Shown here piece after piece: positions 26,984 through 32,669 of a stretch of DNA of 32,669 nt. Positions within the stretch are counted from its first letter, which is position 1, and every line of letters starts with the position of its first letter. The stretch is from an uncultured Thiocystis sp. (GTDB taxonomy: Bacteria; Pseudomonadota; Gammaproteobacteria; Chromatiales; Chromatiaceae). A program made the position numbers and the translations under genes. Where the stretch lies: assembly GCF_903866365.1 (NCBI RefSeq), contig NZ_CAIPNF010000216.1, positions 1 to 32,669 of the forward strand, given 5' to 3'. The notes under the pieces were generated by a model that was not told where the DNA came from, ran no database searches, and worked only from the letters and a program-made list of their open reading frames with translations.

Positions 26984-28239
26984 CAGCGGTCGATCTCCCC
27001 GAACACGATATCCAGTGTGCCAATGATCGCCACGACATCGGCCAGCATGTGCCCCCGGGACATCTCATCCAGCGCGGCCAGGTGTGGGAAGCCGGGCGCG
27101 CGCACCTTCAGACGATAGGGCTTGTTGGCACCATCGGACACGATATAACAACCGAACTCGCCCTTGGGCGCCTCGACGGCGGCGTAGACTTCGCCGGGCG
27201 GCGGACAGTAGCCCTCGGTGAAAAGTTTGAAGTGATGGATCAGGCTTTCCATGTCGTCTTTCACGGCCGCGCGCTTGGGCGGCATGACCTTGTGGTCATC
27301 GATCGCGACCGGCCCAGGATTTGCGCGCAGCCATTGCACGCATTGTTTAACAATGCGATTGGACTGACGCATCTCTTCCATGCGCACCAGATAGCGGTCG
27401 TAGCAATCGCCATTGACACCGACCGGGATATCGAAATCGACTTCGCCGTAGGCGGCATAGGGCTGTTTTTTGCGCAGATCCCATTCAACCCCGGAGCCGC
27501 GCAGCATGGGGCCGGTAAAGCCCAACTGGAGCGCGCGCTCGGGAGACACCACGCCGATCCCGACGGTGCGCTGTTTCCAGATGCGGTTATCGGTCAGCAG
27601 GGTCTCGTACTCGTCGACATGCGCGGGAAAGCGGTCGGCGAAGTCATCGATGAAATCCAGCAATGACCCATGACGAGCGTCATTCCGCTGGGCAATCGTC
27701 TTCGCGCTGTGCCATTTGGAACTGCCCTGATATTGGGGCATGCGATCTGGCAGGTCACGATAGACACCGCCCGGACGATAATAGGTCGCGTGCAGTCGTG
27801 CGCCCGAAACCGCCTCGTAGCAGTCGAGCAGATCCTCGCGCTCGCGGAAGCAGTAGAGGAAGATACTCATGGCGCCGATATCGAGCCCATGCGCGCCGAG
27901 CCACATGAGGTGATTCAGGATGCGCGTGATCTCGTCGAACAGGGTGCGGATGTATTGCGCGCGCACCGGCGCCTCGACCCCGAGCAATTTTTCGATGGCG
28001 CGCACATAACCGTGTTCATTGCACATCATGGACACGTAGTCCAGCCGATCCATATAGCCGATGCTTTGGTTATAGGGCTTGTATTCGGCCAGCTTCTCGG
28101 TGCCCCGATGCAGCAGACCGATATGCGGATCGGCGCGCTCGATGACCTCGCCATCCATCTCCAGCACCAGACGCAGCACGCCGTGAGCCGACGGGTGTTG
28201 AGGACCGAAATTCAGGGTGTAATTGCGGATCTCAGGCAT
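26983..28239 (-). CDS. nuoD: NADH-quinone oxidoreductase subunit D
   Basis: This 49-kDa-type subunit forms the quinone pocket of complex I and is related to [NiFe] hydrogenase large subunits without the metal. The start ATG 28239 ([20 protein letters not shown]) gives 418 residues and overlaps the nuoC stop by eight bases. [20 protein letters not shown] and the C-terminal [19 protein letters not shown] are family hallmarks. NuoC and NuoD are separate here, unlike the fused E. coli protein. Confidence 0.97.
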   Translation of the reverse strand: MPEIRNYTLNFGPQHPSAHGVLRLVLEMDGEVIERADPHIGLLHRGTEKLAEYKPYNQSIGYMDRLDYVSMMCNEHGYVRAIEKLLGVEAPVRAQYIRTLFDEITRILNHLMWLGAHGLDIGAMSIFLYCFREREDLLDCYEAVSGARLHATYYRPGGVYRDLPDRMPQYQGSSKWHSAKTIAQRNDARHGSLLDFIDDFADRFPAHVDEYETLLTDNRIWKQRTVGIGVVSPERALQLGFTGPMLRGSGVEWDLRKKQPYAAYGEVDFDIPVGVNGDCYDRYLVRMEEMRQSNRIVKQCVQWLRANPGPVAIDDHKVMPPKRAAVKDDMESLIHHFKLFTEGYCPPPGEVYAAVEAPKGEFGCYIVSDGANKPYRLKVRAPGFPHLAALDEMSRGHMLADVVAIIGTLDIVFGEIDR

Positions 28240-28945
28240 GTGCCGACTCCTTGCCATCCTCGGCCTTGACGTAGCGGCTATCCTCGCGAATCACCTTCGG
28301 CACCAACACGCGAGGCGGAATGGACACCGGTTGATAGATGACGCGCCGCTGTTCGGGGTCATACCGCATCTCGACCTGTCCGCTCAGCGGAAAATCCTTG
28401 CGAAAGGGATGACCGATAAAGCCATAGTCGGTCAGGATGCGCCGCAGGTCCGGATGGCCGCGGAAGAGAATCCCGTAGAGATCAAATGCCTCGCGCTCGA
28501 ACCAATTGGCCGTAGCCCAGACCGAAATCACCGAGTCCACCATGGGCCGGTCGCCACCAGCATAGACGCGCAGACGCAGACGACGATTGTGCGCCAGCGA
28601 GAGGAAATGGTAGACCACGGCAAAGCGCTTCGGATCGTCGACCGCCAGGTCAAAATCGCGGTCCACGCCCCGCCCGAAGCCGGTATTCGACGCCTCCTCG
28701 GTCTCCCACTCGGACTGGCCGAAGGCCGCGTAATCCACACCGCAGAGGTCGATCAATTGCTCGAAGCGAAAATCCGCATGATCGCGCAGAATCCAGGCGA
28801 CCTCCAGCAGACGATCCACCGGAACGATCAGGGTCAACTCGCCGAATTCATCGAGCAGATCGCAGCCAAATCCCGCGAAGCGTTCGCGAACGTTGGCGGC
28901 AAGCGCATCGAGCCTGGCATTGCGGGTCAGGGAATATGTAGCCAT
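28232..28945 (-). CDS. nuoC: NADH-quinone oxidoreductase subunit C
   Basis: This 30-kDa-type subunit of the peripheral arm of complex I has 237 residues. The conserved core [17 protein letters not shown], then [18 protein letters not shown] and the terminal [19 protein letters not shown] are all present. The start is ATG 28945. The last bases overlap nuoD. The C-terminal tail after [10 protein letters not shown] is a little longer than in many relatives. Confidence 0.96.
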   Translation of the reverse strand: MATYSLTRNARLDALAANVRERFAGFGCDLLDEFGELTLIVPVDRLLEVAWILRDHADFRFEQLIDLCGVDYAAFGQSEWETEEASNTGFGRGVDRDFDLAVDDPKRFAVVYHFLSLAHNRRLRLRVYAGGDRPMVDSVISVWATANWFEREAFDLYGILFRGHPDLRRILTDYGFIGHPFRKDFPLSGQVEMRYDPEQRRVIYQPVSIPPRVLVPKVIREDSRYVKAEDGKESAHA

Positions 28946-28959
28946 GTGATCTGAAATAC

Positions 28960-29436
28960 TCAGCGGGCAATGGTATTCGTGCGGCGAATTTTATTCTGGA
29001 GTTGCAGAATGCCGTAGAGCAGCGCCTCCGCCGTGGGTGGACAACCCGGCACATAGACATCGACCGGCACGATCCGGTCGCAGCCACGCACGACCGCATA
29101 GGAATAGTGGTAATAGCCACCGCCGTTGGCGCAGGAACCCATGGAGATTACCCAGCGCGGTTCAGCCATCTGATCGTAGACTTTACGTAGAGCAGGGGCC
29201 ATTTTATTGACCAAGGTTCCGGCGACGATCATCACATCCGATTGGCGTGGACTCGGGCGAAAAACGATACCGAAGCGGTCCAGGTCATAACGCGCGGCGC
29301 CGGCGTGCATCATCTCGACGGCGCAACAGGCCAGACCGAAGGTCATGGGCCAGAGCGAACCGGTGCGCGCCCAGTTGATCAGCTTGTCGGCGGTCGTGGT
29401 AACGACGCCTTCTTCAAGGATGCCTTCTATTCCCAT
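28960..29436 (-). CDS. nuoB: NADH-quinone oxidoreductase subunit B
   Basis: NuoB holds cluster N2, the last iron-sulfur cluster before quinone. The start ATG 29436 ([19 protein letters not shown]) gives 158 residues and overlaps nuoA by 10 bases. The four ligands are Cys37 and Cys38 ([10 protein letters not shown]), Cys102 (MGSCANGG) and Cys132 ([11 protein letters not shown]). Confidence 0.97.
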   Translation of the reverse strand: MGIEGILEEGVVTTTADKLINWARTGSLWPMTFGLACCAVEMMHAGAARYDLDRFGIVFRPSPRQSDVMIVAGTLVNKMAPALRKVYDQMAEPRWVISMGSCANGGGYYHYSYAVVRGCDRIVPVDVYVPGCPPTAEALLYGILQLQNKIRRTNTIAR

Positions 29437-29783
29437 TCCAGCGCCCCCTTCTTCCACTCGTAGAGAAAGCCAACGACCAGGATGCCAAGGAAGACCGCCA
29501 TCACCCAGAAGGCAAGGATTCCGAGATCGCCGATCACGACGGCCCAGGGAAAGAGAAAGGCGATTTCCAGATCGAACACGATGAACAGGATCGCCACTAG
29601 ATAAAAGCGCACATCAAACTTGAGACGGGCGGTCTCGAATGCTTCAAAGCCACATTCATAGGGGGCGTCCTTATCCTTGTCTGGCCGACGCGGACCGAGC
29701 AAGTAACCAAGTACGAGCGGACCGACGCCTACCAGAATCCCGACGAGGATGAAGATCAGGATCGGAAGATAGTTCTCAAGCAC
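29427..29783 (-). CDS. nuoA: NADH-quinone oxidoreductase subunit A
   Basis: This is a three-helix membrane subunit of complex I, 118 residues, and the first gene of the operon. The conserved loop is [20 protein letters not shown], followed by [20 protein letters not shown]. The start is GTG at 29783 with GAGGGG about five bases upstream; no ATG is available in frame nearby. A sigma-70-like promoter lies about 45-75 bases before it. Confidence 0.96.
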   Translation of the reverse strand: MLENYLPILIFILVGILVGVGPLVLGYLLGPRRPDKDKDAPYECGFEAFETARLKFDVRFYLVAILFIVFDLEIAFLFPWAVVIGDLGILAFWVMAVFLGILVVGFLYEWKKGALEWE

Positions 29784-29827
29784 TGTCCCCTCACTGTCAT
29801 TATTTTTATGCTTCTAGGCGATGTGGG

Positions 29828-29857
29828 AGTCTAGTGCAGCCGTTGTTTATATGTCAA
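29828..29857 (-). promoter_or_regulatory. Likely promoter of the nuo operon
   Basis: On the minus strand TTGACA (29852-29857) and TAGACT (29828-29833) are separated by 18 bases. The -35 box is perfect. The predicted start of transcription near 29821 would leave a leader of about 38 bases before nuoA. It lies downstream of the tRNA-Leu terminator, so complex I has its own promoter. Confidence 0.65.
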
Positions 29858-29913
29858 CCCAAAGATCAATCAAAAACATTAAGTTTTTCAAGCCTTTGGA
29901 CTGCTTTGTTACC

Positions 29914-29954
29914 AAAAAAAACGGCATGCCGCGTAGGCGACATGCCGTTTTTTG
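29914..29954 (-). terminator. Rho-independent terminator after tRNA-Leu
   Basis: ACGGCATG (29921-29928) pairs with CATGCCGT (29941-29948) across a 12-base loop. A/T runs flank both sides, giving a long T-run on the minus strand. It ends the tpiA-secG-tRNA transcript before the nuo promoter. Confidence 0.85.
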
Positions 29955-29958
29955 CGAT

Positions 29959-30043
29959 TGGTGCCGACGGCCAGACTCGAACTGGCACGGCTTACGCCAC
30001 TACCCCCTCAAGATAGCGTGTCTACCAATTTCACCACGTCGGC
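29959..30043 (-). tRNA. tRNA-Leu (anticodon GAG)
   Basis: Read on the minus strand, GCCGACG at the 5' end pairs with CGTCGGC, followed by discriminator A and an encoded CCA. The anticodon arm is CTATC-TTGAGGG-GGTAG, giving anticodon GAG for CUC/CUU codons. The long variable arm and the TTCGAGT T-loop fit a class II leucine tRNA, 85 bases with CCA. It starts only eight bases after the secG stop, so it is probably cut out of the tpiA-secG transcript. Confidence 0.96.
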
Positions 30044-30051
30044 AAGATAAA

Positions 30052-30570
30052 TCATTTACTCGTTTCGTCATTCGAAGCGGGAGTTACGTCCGCTGCTGGC
30101 GATGAATCAACCCCGTCATTCGCTCTCTCTGAAGGCAATCCGCCCTGAATTTCGGGAACTGTCTCAACCGCGCCGGGCAATGCGGGTACATCGGTCGCGG
30201 TATCGCTCTTGATCGATCCAGAATCATCGGGAATCGCCGGGATGTCGGATACCGGAGCCTGATTCGGTTCGATCACCTTGGGAGACCCATCGATGATCGC
30301 GGTATCGCCAAGGTTGTCCATCAAGCCGGCGGGCTCGTTACCCTGAGTGGCATAATACGCCAGCGCCATACTCGTCAGGAAGAACAGGGTCGCTACGATA
30401 GCAGTGATTCGCGTCAAAAACGAGCCCGAACCCTGGGATCCAAAAACCGTCTGAGAGGCCCCGCTCCCGAAGGCAGCGCCAGCATCCGCCCCTTTTCCAT
30501 GCTGAATCAGCACCAGACCGATCAGTCCGAGCGACAAAAAGACTTGAGCAACTGTCAAAATGGTTTGCAT
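30052..30570 (-). CDS. secG: Preprotein translocase subunit SecG
   Basis: SecG is the small membrane subunit of the SecYEG translocon that helps protein export. The first 75 residues are typical: helix [18 protein letters not shown], the loop [20 protein letters not shown], and a second helix [19 protein letters not shown]. The remainder, about 95 residues, is an acidic tail rich in Pro, Asp, Ser and Thr ([10 protein letters not shown] and [10 protein letters not shown] look like a loose duplication). At 172 residues it is much longer than E. coli SecG (110). It follows tpiA by 35 bp and precedes tRNA-Leu, the same neighbourhood as in many gammaproteobacteria. Confidence 0.95.
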   Translation of the reverse strand: MQTILTVAQVFLSLGLIGLVLIQHGKGADAGAAFGSGASQTVFGSQGSGSFLTRITAIVATLFFLTSMALAYYATQGNEPAGLMDNLGDTAIIDGSPKVIEPNQAPVSDIPAIPDDSGSIKSDTATDVPALPGAVETVPEIQGGLPSERANDGVDSSPAADVTPASNDETSK

Positions 30571-30605
30571 GCGCTACTCTTCGTTGGAAACTCAGCGGTC
30601 GAGTC

Positions 30606-31370
30606 TCAACCCGCCACCAGATCGCCAGCCTGACAGATCGCCAGAAAATCGGCGGCGACCAGGGAAGCTCCACCGATCAGACCCCCATCGATATCGGGTT
30701 GCGACAGAAGGTCGCGGGCATTCGCGGCTTTCATGCTGCCGCCGTAGAGAATCCGAATCTTCTCGGCAATCGTTTGACTGCGCTCCGCGATACGCTGACG
30801 TATGAATGCATGCACGTCCTGCGCCTGCTCGGGCGACGCCGTCATCCCCGTGCCAATCGCCCAGACCGGCTCATAGGCAATCTCGGCCTGATCGAACGCA
30901 TCGATCCCAATTCGACCGATAACGCCTTCGAGTTGACCGGCAATCACGTCTTCCGTCAGTCCCTGCTCACGCTGCTGTAGGGTTTCGCCCACGCAGAGAA
31001 TGGGGATCATACCCTGACTCGCGCAGGCGGTCAGCTTTTCCGCGATGATCGCGTCCGTCTCGCCGTAATATTCGCGGCGCTCGGAATGACCGCAGATGAC
31101 ATAGCGACAACCGAATTCAGCCAGCATGGCGGCGGACACTTCACCCGTGTAGGCGCCGACATCCTTGGTGCAGACATTTTGCGCGCCGAGTTTCACTGAC
31201 GTGCCCGAAAGCAACTGCTGGCCGAGAGACAGAAATGGAAACGGCGGGCAAACCACGATTTCCGTTTTGGAAATCGTCAACGCGCCCGCGATCAGCCCAG
31301 ACAACAGCGCTTCGGCGCTCGTCTTGGTGCCGTTCATTTTCCAGTTTCCCGCGATCAATGGCTGGCGCAT
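30606..31370 (-). CDS. tpiA: Triosephosphate isomerase
   Basis: This enzyme interconverts dihydroxyacetone phosphate and glyceraldehyde 3-phosphate in glycolysis and the Calvin cycle. The length of 254 residues is standard. Catalytic residues are visible: Asn9 and Lys11 (GNWKMNG), His95 (CGHSERR) and Glu167 in AYEPVWAIGTG; the phosphate loop ILYGGSMKAANA is also intact. ATG 31370 has a GGAG ribosome-binding site and a good promoter 28-55 bases upstream. It is cytoplasmic. Confidence 0.98.
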   Translation of the reverse strand: MRQPLIAGNWKMNGTKTSAEALLSGLIAGALTISKTEIVVCPPFPFLSLGQQLLSGTSVKLGAQNVCTKDVGAYTGEVSAAMLAEFGCRYVICGHSERREYYGETDAIIAEKLTACASQGMIPILCVGETLQQREQGLTEDVIAGQLEGVIGRIGIDAFDQAEIAYEPVWAIGTGMTASPEQAQDVHAFIRQRIAERSQTIAEKIRILYGGSMKAANARDLLSQPDIDGGLIGGASLVAADFLAICQAGDLVAG

Positions 31371-31397
31371 AACGGATCTCCATAAAGTGAGCCAGCG

Positions 31398-31425
31398 ATC
31401 ATAGCCATTTTTTGGCGGATTTCAA
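31398..31425 (-). promoter_or_regulatory. Likely promoter of tpiA-secG-tRNA-Leu
   Basis: On the minus strand TTGAAA (31420-31425) and TATGAT (31398-31403) are separated by 16 bases, close to the sigma-70 consensus. Transcription would start near 31391, about 20 bases before the tpiA ATG. Confidence 0.7.
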
Positions 31426-31515
31426 GTGTAAGTTTGGCAGCGGGGTGTGAATCCAGGCAACATACAGCCAAGAGAACCATTTATACCCCCGGCATCTTTC
31501 CTTTAAACTGACGAC

Positions 31516-31995
31516 ATGACAAACGCTAAAAAAAGCAAGACCCCCGGCACCGCGACCATCGCTCTCAACAAGAAGGCGGGCCACGATTTTTTCATCGAGC
31601 AGCGCATCGAGACCGGCATGGTCCTTGAGGGTTGGGAGGTCAAGAGCCTGCGCGCGGGGCGGATCCAGCTCAAGGAAAGCTACGTCAAGATCCTGCACGG
31701 CGAGGGCTTTCTCATCGGCTCCCACATCTCCGCCCTAGCCGCCGCCTCCACCCACGTCAACCCGGACCCCACGCGCAGCCGTAAGCTGCTGCTCAAGCGC
31801 GCCGAACTGAACCGCCTGATCGGCCTGATCGAACGCGCCGGATACACCCTGGTGCCCACCGCGATGTACTGGAAACGCGGTCGGGCCAAGCTCGAAATCG
31901 GCCTCGCCAAGGGCAAAAAACAGCACGACAAGCGCTCGACCGAGAAGGATCGCGACTGGCAGCGCGACAAGGAGCGATTGTTCAAGACCGGCTGA
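31516..31995 (+). CDS. smpB: SsrA-binding protein SmpB
   Basis: SmpB binds tmRNA and brings it to stalled ribosomes for trans-translation. It has 159 residues. The oligonucleotide-binding barrel begins with [20 protein letters not shown] and includes [19 protein letters not shown]. The basic C-terminal tail ([20 protein letters not shown]) is the part that enters the ribosomal mRNA channel. The ATG at 31516 has only a weak ribosome-binding site. The gene is divergent from tpiA and ends 47 bp before its RNA partner ssrA. Confidence 0.98.
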   Translation: MTNAKKSKTPGTATIALNKKAGHDFFIEQRIETGMVLEGWEVKSLRAGRIQLKESYVKILHGEGFLIGSHISALAAASTHVNPDPTRSRKLLLKRAELNRLIGLIERAGYTLVPTAMYWKRGRAKLEIGLAKGKKQHDKRSTEKDRDWQRDKERLFKTG

Positions 31996-31997
31996 AC

Positions 31998-32026
31998 TTG
32001 CCACGGAACCAAAGCACGCCTATAGT
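31998..32026 (+). promoter_or_regulatory. Strong promoter of ssrA
   Basis: TTGCCA (31998-32003) and TATAGT (32021-32026) are separated by exactly 17 bases. The start of transcription would be near 32033, leaving a short leader to be removed by RNase P before the mature 5' end. Confidence 0.8.
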
Positions 32027-32042
32027 GACCAATCGATCACCT

Positions 32043-32397
32043 GGGGGCGACATGGCTTCGACGTGGGTCGCAAAACCTAAGGTGCATGCCGAGGCGCGGT
32101 TACCTCGTAAATCCATCCGCAAACTTATAGTTGCCAACGACGACAACTACGCTCTCGCTGCTTAACCCAGCGAGCCTCTGACCGTTTCTCGCCTGTGGGC
32201 GACGGGTTCCAGGGGTAAAATTACACAGGATCGTGGAGACGGGCGTCCGGACCTGATCCACTAAAACTCACGGAATCGCCGACTCATCGCCCTGCCCCTC
32301 GGGCGTGGGAAGGTTAAAAACAATAGAACGGGCTAAGCATGTAGAACCAAGGGCAGAGGGCTTGCGGACGCGGGTTCGATTCCCGCCGCCTCCACCA
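32043..32397 (+). ncRNA. ssrA: tmRNA (SsrA), one-piece form
   Basis: The 5' end GGGGGCGACATGGCTTCGACG and the 3' end TTCGATTCCCGCCGCCTCC-A-CCA form a tRNA-like acceptor: GGGGGCG pairs with CGCCTCC with one G-T pair. CCA is encoded. The T-arm is GCGGGTTCGATTCCCGC. The total length of 355 bases is typical. The tag frame at 32133-32165 (GCC AAC GAC GAC ... TAA) reads ANDDNYALAA, one residue different from E. coli ANDENYALAA. It rescues stalled ribosomes with SmpB, whose gene is just upstream. Confidence 0.97.
32133..32165 (+). other. tmRNA tag reading frame, ANDDNYALAA
   Basis: After the resume codon GCC the frame encodes ANDDNYALAA and ends with TAA at 32163-32165. The final ALAA is the signal recognised by ClpXP and ClpAP in E. 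coli. Confidence 0.95.
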
Positions 32398-32431
32398 TTT
32401 CAGCATCCGCGACCATCCGTAGACGTTCGAG

Positions 32432-32457
32432 AACCCGCCTAAGTGCGGGTTTTTTAT
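32432..32457 (+). terminator. Rho-independent terminator of ssrA
   Basis: AACCCGC and GCGGGTT form a seven-base-pair stem with loop CTAAGT, followed by TTTTTTA. It lies 35 bases after the tmRNA CCA end. Confidence 0.9.
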
Positions 32458-32669
32458 TGCAGGAGAGCGGATCATCCGCCGCTTGTGCGCGGTATTTTAG
32501 TAGGGGCAATTTCATTCGCCCCGTCGGCGGCACGGATTCAGGCGAATTTCGAGGAGTTGGGGTAGCAAGCCTTTTTCGGGGGTAACTTTAGAGGGTGACT
32601 CCAGCGAATGCTTTACGAGAAACTCTTTTTAGACAATCGGTTATACGTTCGATTCGGCAGATTCCGCCC
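32458..32669. other. Region right of ssrA, no clear gene
   Basis: These 212 bases lack a supported gene. A frame starting at ATG 32608 (MLYEKLFLDN) is open to the window edge for 20 codons, too short to judge. A minus-strand frame at 32333-32533 overlaps the tmRNA and is an artefact. Positions 3' of ssrA are frequent insertion sites for mobile islands. Confidence 0.3.

Noticed and set aside
32333-32533. 66-codon minus-strand frame
   Set aside because: It is antisense to the tmRNA 3' end and terminator; such frames are common annotation artefacts at tmRNA and tRNA genes.
32646-32669. Possible attachment-site copy of the ssrA 3' end (shared GTTCGATTC)
   Set aside because: Only nine bases match and the following bases differ, too little to support an integrated island.
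1-32669. CRISPR arrays, rRNA genes, transposases or phage genes
   Set aside because: No regularly spaced repeats, rRNA sequence or recognisable mobile-element protein was seen.

Overview
This looks like chromosomal DNA of a gammaproteobacterium, most likely of the order Chromatiales (purple sulfur bacteria or close relatives). The evidence is the E. coli-like protein families, the moderately high GC content, a 14-subunit nuoA-N operon with separate nuoC and nuoD, a one-piece tmRNA with tag ANDDNYALAA, and a Hyb-type uptake hydrogenase beside multiheme cytochromes. The genus cannot be fixed from sequence reading alone.

Layout. (1) 1-873: a minus-strand solute-binding protein gene that runs off the left edge and appears to lose its family-like C-terminus near base 140. 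(2) 1119-6715: a tightly overlapping minus-strand operon in the order hybO, hybA, hybB, hybC, hybD. It encodes a Tat-exported periplasmic [NiFe] hydrogenase, its ferredoxin subunit, its membrane quinone-reactive subunit and its maturation protease. (3) 6716-7264: a 549-bp divergent control region rich in small repeats and palindromes. (4) 7265-11086: three plus-strand genes for a membrane-anchored seven-heme cytochrome c, a PhsC-like cytochrome b and an eight-heme cytochrome c. (5) 11149-12671: a small membrane protein, an ankyrin-repeat lipoprotein and a small conserved-looking protein. (6) 12704-14816: bamC and dapA, minus strand. (7) 14908-29783: the complete respiratory complex I operon, minus strand, broken between nuoI and nuoJ by two palindromic repeat elements. 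(8) 29959-31370: tpiA, secG and tRNA-Leu(GAG), minus strand. (9) 31516-32397: smpB and ssrA (tmRNA), plus strand, the two partners of trans-translation.

How it fits together. The most interesting block is 1-11 kb. HybOC would oxidise H2 in the periplasm and pass electrons through HybA and HybB to the quinone pool. The divergent operon supplies a plausible quinol-oxidising cytochrome b, a seven-heme wire and an eight-heme cytochrome that could be a terminal reductase. Together they would form an H2-to-unknown-acceptor respiratory chain; the chain and its acceptor are inference. A palindromic repeat, TAAACCGCGTC, recurs in several intergenic spots and repeatedly begins exactly at stop codons.
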